This document shows positions 17,305-25,278 of a stretch of 53,346 bases of DNA, piece by piece. Under the pieces are notes generated by a model that searched no databases, was not told where the DNA came from, and worked only from the letters and a program-made list of their open reading frames with translations. Made by a program: the position numbers and the translations under genes. This stretch comes from Spirochaetaceae bacterium (lineage in GTDB: Bacteria > Spirochaetota > Spirochaetia > SZUA-6 > Bin103). The DNA lies in NCBI GenBank assembly GCA_026710565.1, contig JAPOQV010000239.1, positions 1-53,346 of the forward strand, in the 5' to 3' direction. Position 1 is the stretch's first letter. Each line of letters opens with the position of its first letter.

Positions 17305-18569
17305 CCCTCGTGGAGAGTGGCGGCGGGCCGGTACCTGCCGTCCGGGCCGATCCGGGTCAGGAACACCGCGTCGGAGCCCTGGTTGTCGCCGTCTCCGTAG
17401 CGGAGTTCGAAGCCGTCGATGTCGATCACGTCGCGTGAGCGCAAGCTCCCCAGGAAGCAGTCGCGCGCGACCTCCGCGCCGCAGCCGGCGACACCCGCGA
17501 CCGCCAGCCGGCCGGCCAGATACCCTTCGAAGGACACGAAGCCGGGAGCCGCCTCGGGGTCGTAGGCCGCCAGGGCCCGCAGATAGGAGCCCACCACCGG
17601 CAGGGACTCGTCGGTCGGGAAGGGAACCACCTGGGTCACGTATACCCCCTCGCCTCCCGCTCCGAGCTCCCCGGCAAGGGCGTTGCTGCCCACGAAGGAG
17701 ACGGTGAGGAACGTCGGGTCCATCCCCACGTGGCGCGCCCAGTTGATCAGGGCAGCCACCGGCTGGTAGGCGCCGATCATGATCCCCGCCTCCGGCTCGC
17801 CCCGCCGCAGGTCGAGCAGCGCGGTCTTCACGGCGGTCGTGTTGCGCGGGTAGAGACCGATGGACACCGGCTGCATTGCGCGCCGGTCCAGCGCCAGCCG
17901 CACGCCGCGGTAGCCCGCGCGGCCGAACGAGTCGTCCTGGTACAGCACGGCGATGCGGGTCACGCCCAGATCCTCGGTCAGGCGCGCGACCATCTCCTCC
18001 GTCTCCTGGTAGTAGGAGGCGCGCAGGTTGAGAATGTTGTCCCACTTGGGATCGCGCAGAAACTCGGCGCCGGTGAAGGGAGCGATGTAGGGCACCCCCG
18101 CCTCCGCGGCGACCGGTGTGGCGGAACGCGAGGTTGGCGTGCCGACCGCCCCGATCAGGGCGAACACCCGATGCTCCTCGATCAGGTGGAAGGTGTTGGC
18201 GATCGCCGCCTCCGGCTCGTAGGCGTCGTCGCGGGAGACCAGCTCCAGCCGGCGCCCGTGGATTCCGCCGCCGCTGTTGACCTCCTGGAACGCCGCCTCG
18301 ATGCCCAGCCGCATGTTCCGGCCCAACTCCCGGGCCGGGCCAGTGAAGGCGGCGGATTGTCCGAACAGAACGTGCGTCGGCGACACGCCGGGGACCGGCT
18401 GGCCGGCGGGTTCGCCGGGCGCGGCGGCGCTCACCTGCCCCGCGCGGCCGGCCGGCGCCTCCGTGGCGGCGGGCTCGTCGGCGGGGCTGCACGACAGCAG
18501 CATCGCGAGCAGCGCCGCGCCGCAGAGGATCCGGGCGGCTGCGGGTCCCGCGCGACGCCCCGGTCTCAT
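17301..18569 (-). CDS. Periplasmic binding lipoprotein (branched-chain amino acid/amide type) acting as sensor accessory
   Basis: A 422-residue type I periplasmic binding protein of the Leu/Ile/Val (Peripla_BP_6) kind. The leader ends in the lipobox LLSC with Cys27 as the acylation site, so it should be membrane anchored. Family blocks include VLFGQSAAFTGPARELG (residues about 67-83), IGAVGTPTS and the GIHGRRLELVSRDDAYEP stretch. No permease or ATPase gene is nearby; instead it sits between a response regulator and a sensor kinase with 4-nt overlap to the kinase. It is therefore more likely a ligand-sensing subunit, as LuxP or TorT are, than a transporter part. That assignment is inferred from context. 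Confidence 0.88.
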   Translation of the reverse strand: MRPGRRAGPAAARILCGAALLAMLLSCSPADEPAATEAPAGRAGQVSAAAPGEPAGQPVPGVSPTHVLFGQSAAFTGPARELGRNMRLGIEAAFQEVNSGGGIHGRRLELVSRDDAYEPEAAIANTFHLIEEHRVFALIGAVGTPTSRSATPVAAEAGVPYIAPFTGAEFLRDPKWDNILNLRASYYQETEEMVARLTEDLGVTRIAVLYQDDSFGRAGYRGVRLALDRRAMQPVSIGLYPRNTTAVKTALLDLRRGEPEAGIMIGAYQPVAALINWARHVGMDPTFLTVSFVGSNALAGELGAGGEGVYVTQVVPFPTDESLPVVGSYLRALAAYDPEAAPGFVSFEGYLAGRLAVAGVAGCGAEVARDCFLGSLRSRDVIDIDGFELRYGDGDNQGSDAVFLTRIGPDGRYRPAATLHEG

Positions 18570-18609
18570 GTGCTCCCGGAAGTCACCGGCGCCGGCAGCC
18601 GCCTGCGAC

Positions 18610-19785
18610 TCACGTCCCGAACTCGCCTCGGGAGAGGGTCAGACAGGTGACGTCGTCCGACTGCGCCGTGTCGCCGGCAAACTCGTGCACGGCGTCGAAC
18701 ACCGCCTGGCTGGTGGCCCGGCTGTCGCCCGGTGGACCGCCGGCGAAGATCGCCTGCAGGCGCTCCACCCCGAACTCCTCCTTGGCGTCGTTCATGGCCT
18801 CGGTGACCCCGTCGGTGTACAGGACCAGGGTGGAGCCCGGTTCGATGGTGATGGAGTGCTGGCCATAGTGATAGTCGGGCATCACCCCCAGCGCGAGCCC
18901 GTCGGTCAGGGGCAGCAGCTCCGAGGTGCCGTCGGGGCGCACCAGCAGCGGTGAGTTGTGTCCGCCGTTGGCGTACGTGAACGCCCCGCTCGCCGGGTCG
19001 TAGGTCGCGTAGAGCACGGTGACGAACATCGCCGCCTCGTTGTCGTCGTTGAGCAGATCGTTGACCTCGCCCAGCACCTCGCCGGGTTCGCCGAGGCCGA
19101 CGGACGCGCCCTTGAGCAGAGTTCGCGTCGACATCATGAACAGGGAGGCCGGCACGCCCTTGTCCGAGACGTCGGCGATCGCCAGGCCGATGCGGCCGTT
19201 CTCCAGCGGCATGACGTCGAAGAAGTCGCCTCCCACGGCGCGCGCCGGCTCCATGTGGCCGTGGATTCGGAAGCCCGGCCGCTCCGGGAACCGGGTGGGA
19301 AGGATCGACTGCTGCATCTTGCTGGCCAGATCCAGCTCGTTCTGCAGCACGACCAGCTTGTCCCGCGACGCCAGCGCCTCGCGCCACTCGGCCACGCGGC
19401 GCAACGTCCGCTCGATGGTGACCCGCAGATCAGCGAAGTCGAGCGGCTTGGTGACGAAGTCGAAGGCGCCCCGGTTCATCGCCGTGCGGATGTTCTCCAT
19501 GTCGCCGTACGCGGAGACGATGACGCAGCGGAGGTTGGGATCCACCTTGGCGATCTGCGCCAGCAGGGTCAGCCCGTCCATCTTCGGCATGTTGATGTCG
19601 GACAGCACCATGTCGATGTCGGCCTGCTGCTCCAGCATCTGCAGGGCTTCCACCCCGTCGTGGGCGAACACGAACTCGTACCGCCCTGCGCGGACGTCGC
19701 GCCGCATGCGTTGCCGTATCAGCGGCTCGACGTCCGGTTCATCGTCGACGACGAGAATCTTGTGCGGTTGCTTCACGGGGTTCAT
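18610..19785 (-). CDS. Response regulator with PP2C/SpoIIE-type serine phosphatase output
   Basis: A 391-residue protein. The receiver domain covers about residues 8-130, with acidic pocket Asp14/Asp15, phosphoacceptor Asp63 (VLSDINMPKMDG) and Lys113 (VTKPLD). A coiled-coil linker (about 130-160) joins it to a SpoIIE/RsbU phosphatase domain with metal-site motifs GGDFFD (185-190), ADVSDKG (204-210), YANGGHN and LYTDGVTEA. Such proteins dephosphorylate anti-sigma-factor antagonists or set c-di-GMP or other partner-switch outputs; no anti-sigma pair is present here. It lies 40 nt upstream of the binding lipoprotein and kinase genes. The frame is open further upstream, but the ATG at 19785 is where the receiver fold begins. 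Confidence 0.9.
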   Translation of the reverse strand: MNPVKQPHKILVVDDEPDVEPLIRQRMRRDVRAGRYEFVFAHDGVEALQMLEQQADIDMVLSDINMPKMDGLTLLAQIAKVDPNLRCVIVSAYGDMENIRTAMNRGAFDFVTKPLDFADLRVTIERTLRRVAEWREALASRDKLVVLQNELDLASKMQQSILPTRFPERPGFRIHGHMEPARAVGGDFFDVMPLENGRIGLAIADVSDKGVPASLFMMSTRTLLKGASVGLGEPGEVLGEVNDLLNDDNEAAMFVTVLYATYDPASGAFTYANGGHNSPLLVRPDGTSELLPLTDGLALGVMPDYHYGQHSITIEPGSTLVLYTDGVTEAMNDAKEEFGVERLQAIFAGGPPGDSRATSQAVFDAVHEFAGDTAQSDDVTCLTLSRGEFGT

Positions 19786-19817
19786 CGCTGTCGCCTTCCC
19801 CTGGCTCCAGACGGAGG

Positions 19818-21275
19818 CTACGCTGGCGCGGTTTGCGGAGCGGCTGCCTCCACGCCGAACCGCTCGGCGGCCTCCAGGGTCTCCCGGACATCGTCCCAGG
19901 TGGTGGTGTGGTTGATGATACACATCCTGAGCGTGAAGGTCCCGTGCGCCAGCGTCGAAGACAGGAACGCGCGGTCTTCCCAGAAGATGCGCGAGAGCAC
20001 CTTGCGATTGATCTGCTCCAGGGCTTCCTCGTCCAGGTCGGCATCTGCGGGGTTGATCCGGAAGCACACGATTCCCAGGGACACCGGGGTCATGAGCTCG
20101 AGGGTCCGGCTCTCGCGCACGTGCGCCTCGGCGCGGACGGCCAGTGCCATGCCCTTGTCCACCGCGCTCCGGAACGCCGCCATCCCGAACGTCTGCACCG
20201 ACATCCACACCTTCAACGCCCGAAACGAGCGGCTCAGTTGCAGGCCGCGATCGGAGATGTTCGGGTGATTCGCACCCCAAATCGTGTCCTGGAGAATATC
20301 ATGGTGCACCTCGAACGCGCGCTCCAGGGTACGGGGGTCCTTCACCAGCAACCCGCCGACGTCATACGGCTGGAAGAACCACTTGTGCGGGTCCAGCCCG
20401 ATCGAGTCGGCGCGCTCGATGCCGCTCAGCAGGCGTTTTCCCCGCTCGGTCACCGTCGCGAAGCCGCCGTAGGTGGCATCGACGTGCAACCAGATGCCTT
20501 CCGTCTCGCAGTAGTCGGCCACCTCCGCCAGCGGATCGATGGCTCCCGTGCTGCCCGCGCCGGCGTTGGCGCACACCGCGATGGGGTTGAACCCCGCGGC
20601 GCGATCTTCGGCCACGGCATGCGCCAGCAGGTCCATGTCCAGGCGGAAGCGTCGATCGCTCGGTAGCAGCCGAATGCGGTCGGGGCGAACGCCGATGATC
20701 CGCGCTGCGCGGACGTGGGCGCTGTGGCTCTGGTCGCTCATGTACACGGCCGGGCGGTCGGGATGGCCGGCCGCCTCGCGCGCGGCCACGAAGGCGTCGA
20801 CGCTGGCCGCCGAGCCCCCGCTCGTCAACAGGCCGCCCGCGCTCTCCGGATAGCCGATCCAGCGGCGAAACCAGTCGACCACCAACAGCTCGACGTGGCT
20901 CGGACCGCTGGCGACCAGCCACGTGCAGGCGTTGACGTGATGCGCGGCGGCCATGAAGTCGGCCAGCACCCCGGGCCACGTCGGCGACGACGGGATGAAC
21001 CCGAAGCAGCGCGGGTGATCGAGGCGAGTCGCGAACGGCAGGATGTCCCGCGCCGCCTGCTCGATCCCCTCCATCGGCGGCCGCCCCTGCTCGGGGGGAT
21101 CGGCCGCCAGCAGGTCGTCGAGCGCCTGCTTGAACTCTCCGTCCCACGCGGTCTCGCCGGGCAGGCCGTCGATGCGCTCCACCAGAAGCTCCGCCGTCCT
21201 GCGGGCCAGGTCGAGCATGAGCTCGGGCGCCATGGTCAGGCCATCGCGCCTCTGCTCTCGGTCGTCGGAACTCAC
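19818..21275 (-). CDS. Pyridoxal-phosphate-dependent decarboxylase (group II, aromatic amino acid type)
   Basis: A 485-residue fold-type I PLP enzyme. The Schiff-base lysine is Lys298 in DPHKWFFQPYDVG, with the cofactor Asp266 in HVDATYGG and the LTSGGSAAS (150-158) phosphate-binding block. Length and the N-terminal layout (HPRCFGFIPSSPTWPGVLADF) match aromatic-L-amino-acid and related decarboxylases. These convert amino acids such as DOPA, tryptophan, tyrosine or diaminobutyrate to amines; the specificity is not clear. It lies 3 nt after the secreted-protein gene and 32 nt before the response regulator gene, all on one strand, so it may share a transcript with the sensory genes. An amine could then be part of the sensed pathway, which is speculative. 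Confidence 0.88.
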   Translation of the reverse strand: MSSDDREQRRDGLTMAPELMLDLARRTAELLVERIDGLPGETAWDGEFKQALDDLLAADPPEQGRPPMEGIEQAARDILPFATRLDHPRCFGFIPSSPTWPGVLADFMAAAHHVNACTWLVASGPSHVELLVVDWFRRWIGYPESAGGLLTSGGSAASVDAFVAAREAAGHPDRPAVYMSDQSHSAHVRAARIIGVRPDRIRLLPSDRRFRLDMDLLAHAVAEDRAAGFNPIAVCANAGAGSTGAIDPLAEVADYCETEGIWLHVDATYGGFATVTERGKRLLSGIERADSIGLDPHKWFFQPYDVGGLLVKDPRTLERAFEVHHDILQDTIWGANHPNISDRGLQLSRSFRALKVWMSVQTFGMAAFRSAVDKGMALAVRAEAHVRESRTLELMTPVSLGIVCFRINPADADLDEEALEQINRKVLSRIFWEDRAFLSSTLAHGTFTLRMCIINHTTTWDDVRETLEAAERFGVEAAAPQTAPA

Positions 21276-21278
21276 CCG

Positions 21279-21782
21279 CTACGCCTTGGTCCAGGTACAA
21301 TCGGCGTGCACGACCGCGACCCCACCTTCCAGATACTCGGTGCGGTAGGTGCAGCTTCCGGTGACGCCCTCGTATCGGCCGGTGCCGCCCAGGAGCTCCC
21401 AGACGCCCTCACCGCCGCCGCCGGCGCCCACCGTGCCCTCGTTCCTCACGGCACGCGTGTACATGACATCCCCGGACGTGTCGGTGTCCGTGCACGGCGC
21501 CTCCAGGGAGATGCCGTCCTCGGAGCTTGTGGAAAACACCAGGCACTCCGTATAGCCGTTCGCCCCTTCGACGAACGGTCCGCCACTGCTCTCGATGATC
21601 GTCCTGGTTCCCGTCAGCATGCCGCCGGTGAACGTCCGTCCACCGTGATCGATGGTGATGTAGTCGTGATGGAAACTGCGGAGGGCACGGTACGATCCGC
21701 TCTCCTCGGCAACCACGGCCTGCGCCGCCATCATCATCACCGCCACAACCAGCGCGGTGCCCGTAGCCTTGCCTATACGCAC
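21279..21782 (-). CDS. Secreted hypothetical protein, beta-rich
   Basis: A 167-residue protein with a signal peptide (core about residues 8-24, ending AQAVVAEE). The mature part is rich in Gly, Thr and Ser and contains repeats of a GGTGRYEGVTGSC type, reminiscent of the allene oxide cyclase-like barrel of small secreted bacterial proteins. Several cysteines (in CLVF, APCTD, GSCTYR and DCTW) could make disulfides. It ends 3 nt before the decarboxylase start and seems cotranscribed with it. I do not recognise a specific function. Confidence 0.7.
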   Translation of the reverse strand: MRIGKATGTALVVAVMMMAAQAVVAEESGSYRALRSFHHDYITIDHGGRTFTGGMLTGTRTIIESSGGPFVEGANGYTECLVFSTSSEDGISLEAPCTDTDTSGDVMYTRAVRNEGTVGAGGGGEGVWELLGGTGRYEGVTGSCTYRTEYLEGGVAVVHADCTWTKA

Positions 21783-21935
21783 TTCTTGTCTCCCCTGGAA
21801 TCGGGGCCGCTCAGCCCCACTTTGTTCTCTTCACCAGCATGGCTTAATCCTCAACCCGGAACAATGACCAACTGGTCGTTCTGGCCGGCCACCGAAATCG
21901 TCGACCGACGCGGGGAGGCGGACTATGCTGCCGGC

Positions 21936-22175
21936 ATGACGATGGTGAGCGTGCATGAGGCCGTGCCGCAGCTCGCGCGGCTGGTCGACCGGGCGTATGC
22001 CGGGGAGGAGATCGTGATCGCCAAGGCCGGCGTCCGCTGCGTGCGGCTCGTGCCACTGGCGACGCCTCCGCCGCGCGAGTTGGGGCGCCATCGCGACCGC
22101 GACGGCGCGGGGCCCGATGCGTTCCGAAAGCCGCTCGATGAAGCCGAGCTAGCCGCTTGGGACCGGGGCGGATGA
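21936..22175 (+). CDS. Phd/YefM-type antitoxin
   Basis: A 79-residue protein with the N-terminal Phd pattern MTMVSVHEAVPQLARLVDRA, then YAGEEIVIAKAG and VRLVPL. This is the DNA-binding half of the family, and the C-terminal tail (LGRHRDRDG to AAWDRGG) would bind toxin. The stop overlaps the start of the PIN gene by 4 nt (ATGA), the usual antitoxin-first order. It probably represses its own promoter together with the toxin. The 154 nt between it and the divergent secreted-protein gene contain a short GGGGC/GCCCC repeat near 21803 and no gene. Confidence 0.85.
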   Translation: MTMVSVHEAVPQLARLVDRAYAGEEIVIAKAGVRCVRLVPLATPPPRELGRHRDRDGAGPDAFRKPLDEAELAAWDRGG

Positions 22176-22558
22176 GGCTCCTGCTCGATACCTGCACGCT
22201 GCTGTGGGCGTGGGCGGAGCCCGACAAGCTCAGCGACCGGGTCCACGGGCTGCTCGAGGATCCGCACAACAAGGTGTGGGTGAGCGCCGCGAGCGCCTGG
22301 GAAGTCGCGACCCGGCACCGGCTGGGGAACTACCCGGCCGGCCGCCACGTCATCGAGGAGTGGGACGAGCGGCTGGCCGAGGACGGCTTTCGCCAACTGA
22401 CCATCGCCGGCGCACATGCGCTACGCGCCGGTTCCCTCCCCCACGCCCACCGTGATCCCTTCGACCGCATGATCGCCGCGCAGGGCATGGTGCAGAAGAT
22501 CACGGTCGCGACCCCCGATCCCGCGATCGGTGCACTCGGCGCGGACACGATCTGGTGA
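22172..22558 (+). CDS. PIN-domain toxin (VapC/PhdC-type)
   Basis: A 128-residue PIN protein opening MRLLLDTCTLLWAW, with acidic residue Asp6. It continues with the SAASAWEVATRHRLG block (Glu about residue 43) and HRDPFDRMIAAQ (Asp about residues 91 and 94), and ends in a strand before TPDPAIGALG. This subgroup (PIN_Sll0205-like) is paired with Phd antitoxins, as here. Its predicted role is RNA cleavage. The 57 nt after its stop lead into the small protein + PhyH operon. Confidence 0.88.
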   Translation: MRLLLDTCTLLWAWAEPDKLSDRVHGLLEDPHNKVWVSAASAWEVATRHRLGNYPAGRHVIEEWDERLAEDGFRQLTIAGAHALRAGSLPHAHRDPFDRMIAAQGMVQKITVATPDPAIGALGADTIW

Positions 22559-22615
22559 CCGTCCCGTACGCGCCGCGTTGTTGACAGGATCGGCCGCAGG
22601 GAGCAGCGTGCAACC

Positions 22616-23008
22616 ATGGACACGGGCAAGCTGGCCGACGAGTTGCAGGAGTGCCTCGGGTTGCTGGAGGCTGACCGGCTGCCGGCGGAGCGGCTGCGGG
22701 CCTGCGCTGAGGCAGCCCGTGCGCTGGGCGCAAACGGCCAGCGGCAGGACATCCTCTACCTGTGGACGTTGTTCACCTCGGTCACCTCCAAGGTCAACGG
22801 CATGGCCCTGGTCGAGGACGGCGAGGTTAAGGCGTGTCCGGAGGATCCCGAGGATTGGCCGTACCAGAGCGTGCTGGAGGCGATGAACGACGGCTGGCGG
22901 ATCATCAGCTTCCCGAACATGGCGCTGATGATGGATGAGTCCAAGACCTACGGGCTGGGCAACGAGTTCATCCTGGAGAAGCTGCGCGGCGCGCCGGCCG
23001 AGGAGTAG
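22616..23008 (+). CDS. Small protein of unknown family coupled to PhyH (copy B)
   Basis: A 130-residue protein paralogous to the one at 14685-15059. Shared blocks are D-I/L-LYL near the centre, DWPYQ, EA--DGWRI, FP-MA, YGLG-EFILEK. The N-terminal roughly 45 residues are helical and less conserved (KLADELQECLGLLEADRL). It is followed after 4 nt by a PhyH gene, then a sulfatase and a 2-hydroxyacid dehydrogenase, all on the plus strand. No known domain or catalytic signature is visible. The start ATG at 22616 is preceded by GGGAGCAG about 8 nt upstream. The repeated pairing suggests a dedicated partner, but this is inference. Confidence 0.88.
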   Translation: MDTGKLADELQECLGLLEADRLPAERLRACAEAARALGANGQRQDILYLWTLFTSVTSKVNGMALVEDGEVKACPEDPEDWPYQSVLEAMNDGWRIISFPNMALMMDESKTYGLGNEFILEKLRGAPAEE

Positions 23009-23012
23009 ACCG

Positions 23013-23795
23013 ATGGCGCTCACAGGCGAACAGCTCGATCGATTCCATGCCGACGGCTACCTGCCGCTCGGCGCGGTGATGAGCGCCGGGGATCTGGAGT
23101 CGCTCAGCCGGCGCACGGACGACCTGACCTCCGGCCGCGTCCCTCCCGGCCGGGTCGGCTTCCAGCTCGACAAGAAGTGGCACCACACCGGTTACGACTC
23201 CACCGGCTACGCGTACGCCGGCGCCTCGGACGGCTACCGCAAGATCGGCGGCCTGGAGTGGGACCCGGTCTTCTACCCCGTGATCGCCGGGGCGGCCATG
23301 CTGGACGTGATCGGCCAGCTCATCCCGCAGCCGCTCGCCTTCCACCGGGCGATGATCCTGATGAAGCCCGCCAACGGTGGCACCGCGCTGGGCTGGCACC
23401 AGGACACGGGGACCGGCTTTCCCGTGCCCGGCACCCCCTACTTCACGATCTGGACCGCGCTCGACGACGCCGGTCCCGACAACGGTGCCATGTATATCCT
23501 GCCGGGCAGCCAGCACTTCGACGCCGACGGGTTGCCGTGGCAGGAGGTCACGGCCCGCGCGCGCTCTCGCGCGACCGCGCAGGAGGGCAACCAGGAGAAG
23601 GTGGTCCTCACCGCCGCGGCCGGCGAGTCCTACCTGTTGAACCCGCGCGTGCTGCACGGCTCCGACCCCAATCCGACCGGCCGGCGGCGCCGGGCCATGA
23701 ACGTGATCTACATGCCGGCCGGCGCGCCCATCACCTCGGACCCGGAAAGCAGGAAGGAACAGGAGCGGCGCCGCATCGAGCCGGCGGTGGCCTGA
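23013..23795 (+). CDS. Phytanoyl-CoA dioxygenase (PhyH) family protein, partner B
   Basis: A 260-residue Fe(II)/2-oxoglutarate oxygenase. The triad is His129-x-Asp131 (LGWHQDTGTG) and His215 (RVLHGSDPN), with the PGSQH block before it; an Arg-rich patch TGRRRR follows and could hold 2-oxoglutarate. The N-terminus QLDRFHADGYLPLG is typical of the family. The gene is 4 nt behind its small partner and 16 nt ahead of the sulfatase gene. It is clearly diverged from PhyH partner A outside the triad, so the association of the two families is older than a simple recent duplication. Substrate unknown. Confidence 0.9.
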   Translation: MALTGEQLDRFHADGYLPLGAVMSAGDLESLSRRTDDLTSGRVPPGRVGFQLDKKWHHTGYDSTGYAYAGASDGYRKIGGLEWDPVFYPVIAGAAMLDVIGQLIPQPLAFHRAMILMKPANGGTALGWHQDTGTGFPVPGTPYFTIWTALDDAGPDNGAMYILPGSQHFDADGLPWQEVTARARSRATAQEGNQEKVVLTAAAGESYLLNPRVLHGSDPNPTGRRRRAMNVIYMPAGAPITSDPESRKEQERRRIEPAVA

Positions 23796-23811
23796 AGCCG
23801 AGCCGCCCGCG

Positions 23812-25278
23812 ATGCCCCAGCCGTCCTCGTCGACGCCCCCGAACCTGCTGCTGATCGTCAACGATCAGCAGGCGCGCTCCACCCTGGCCGCCTACGGCAA
23901 CGACCGCATCCAGGTGCCGCGCATGAACGGGCTGGCCGAGCGGAGCACCGTGTTCCACCGCGCCTACTGCGCGCAGCCGGTCTGCGGTCCGGCGCGCGCC
24001 TGCCTGTTCACCGGCACCTGGCCGCACCACAACGGCCAGGTCACGCTCGGCGAGCATCCCATGCACGACCACATCCCCTGCCTGACCGATCTGCTCGACG
24101 ATCGCTGGGTCTGCGGGTTCTTCGGCCGTAGCGGCAGTCACCGGTACGCCGGGGGTCCGGCCCCGCGCGCCGAGGGCATCGACGAGCTCGACTTCAACGA
24201 TATCGCCCCCGACCACCTGCTGCGCGCTCACGGACTGACGCCGCTCGACGGCGTACGCTTCGGCAAGGCGGACCGGCCCGCCATCCCCGAGCACCTCGGC
24301 GGTCCGTCCAACATCGCCGCCAAGGGGTGCGACTTCATCCGCCGCCACGCGGACCGGCCGTTCGCCCTCACCCTCTGCTTCTACGAGCCGCACGATCCGC
24401 TTTCGGGACCCCTGGACGACCTGCATCCCTTCGACCAGGTGCCCTTGCCCGACAACTGGCACCATCCGCCCGGCCCGGACCAGCCCCGCAAGGCGCTGCT
24501 GGAGCACCTGTCCGTGCTGCACCACCGCAAGGACGGCATCGCCCTGCGCTCGGAGCTGGCGTGGCGCCTGCTGATCCAGCGCTACTGGGGCCTGTGCACG
24601 CAGGTCGACCGGGCGCTCGGCCGGGTGTTCGACCAGCTCGTCGCCTCGGGCGCGGCCGAGGACACGCTGGTGATCCTCACCGCCGATCACGGCGAGCTGG
24701 CCGGCAGCCACCAGCTCTTCGGCAAGAACCTGATGTACGAGGAGTCGATCGGCGTGCCGCTGCTGGTCAGCCGGCCGGGGCAGCGCGAAGCCCGGCACGT
24801 GCACGCGCCGGTGGGTCACGTGGACATCGTGCCGACCGTGCTCGACGAGCTGGGCGTCGCCGCGCCCGAGCACCTGCAGGGCATGTCGCTCACCCCGTGG
24901 CTGGACGGCGCCGATCCGCCGCCACGGCCCGCGTTCGTGGAGTGGACGGACATCAACTACCTGGTCCACGAGGATCTGAAGCGCGACCCGCTGCCCGACT
25001 ACCTGGCCGAGGTGACCACGCGCGAGGCCGGGCTGGCCGACCTTGCCGACGCGGTGCGCTGCATCGTCACCGCCGAGGGGTGGAAGTTCTGCCTGAGCCC
25101 CGCCGGCCAGCACGAGCTCTACGACCTGAACGACGATCCGGGCGAGACCGCCAACCTGGCCTTCCGCCCGGCGCAGGCCGTGCGCTGCCGGGACCTGACC
25201 GCCCGCATCCACGACTGGCAGGCCATCACCGGTGACACCGGGATCGGCTACAAGGAGACAGTACGCCATGCCGGCTGA
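23812..25278 (+). CDS. Sulfatase of the alkaline phosphatase superfamily
   Basis: A 488-residue type I sulfatase. The formylglycine signature is Cys58-Gly-Pro60-Ala-Arg62 (VCGPARACLFTG), requiring FGE-type activation of the cysteine. The N-terminal LLLIVNDQQARSTL block and the ADHGELAGSHQLFGK block provide metal ligands; the C-terminus (HELYDLNDDPGE) is typical of arylsulfatase and choline-sulfatase relatives. There is no signal peptide, so the enzyme looks cytoplasmic and acts on an imported sulfate ester. No FGE gene is in the window. The 11-nt overlap with the dehydrogenase gene and the tight spacing to PhyH place it in one operon. Confidence 0.9.
   Translation: MPQPSSSTPPNLLLIVNDQQARSTLAAYGNDRIQVPRMNGLAERSTVFHRAYCAQPVCGPARACLFTGTWPHHNGQVTLGEHPMHDHIPCLTDLLDDRWVCGFFGRSGSHRYAGGPAPRAEGIDELDFNDIAPDHLLRAHGLTPLDGVRFGKADRPAIPEHLGGPSNIAAKGCDFIRRHADRPFALTLCFYEPHDPLSGPLDDLHPFDQVPLPDNWHHPPGPDQPRKALLEHLSVLHHRKDGIALRSELAWRLLIQRYWGLCTQVDRALGRVFDQLVASGAAEDTLVILTADHGELAGSHQLFGKNLMYEESIGVPLLVSRPGQREARHVHAPVGHVDIVPTVLDELGVAAPEHLQGMSLTPWLDGADPPPRPAFVEWTDINYLVHEDLKRDPLPDYLAEVTTREAGLADLADAVRCIVTAEGWKFCLSPAGQHELYDLNDDPGETANLAFRPAQAVRCRDLTARIHDWQAITGDTGIGYKETVRHAG

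Noticed and set aside
15133..18492. 1119-codon frame that would join the kinase to upstream sequence
   Set aside because: The upstream third is out of frame with the clear binding lipoprotein gene and reads as Arg/Gly/Pro-rich junk; the kinase has its own overlapping ATG at 17304.
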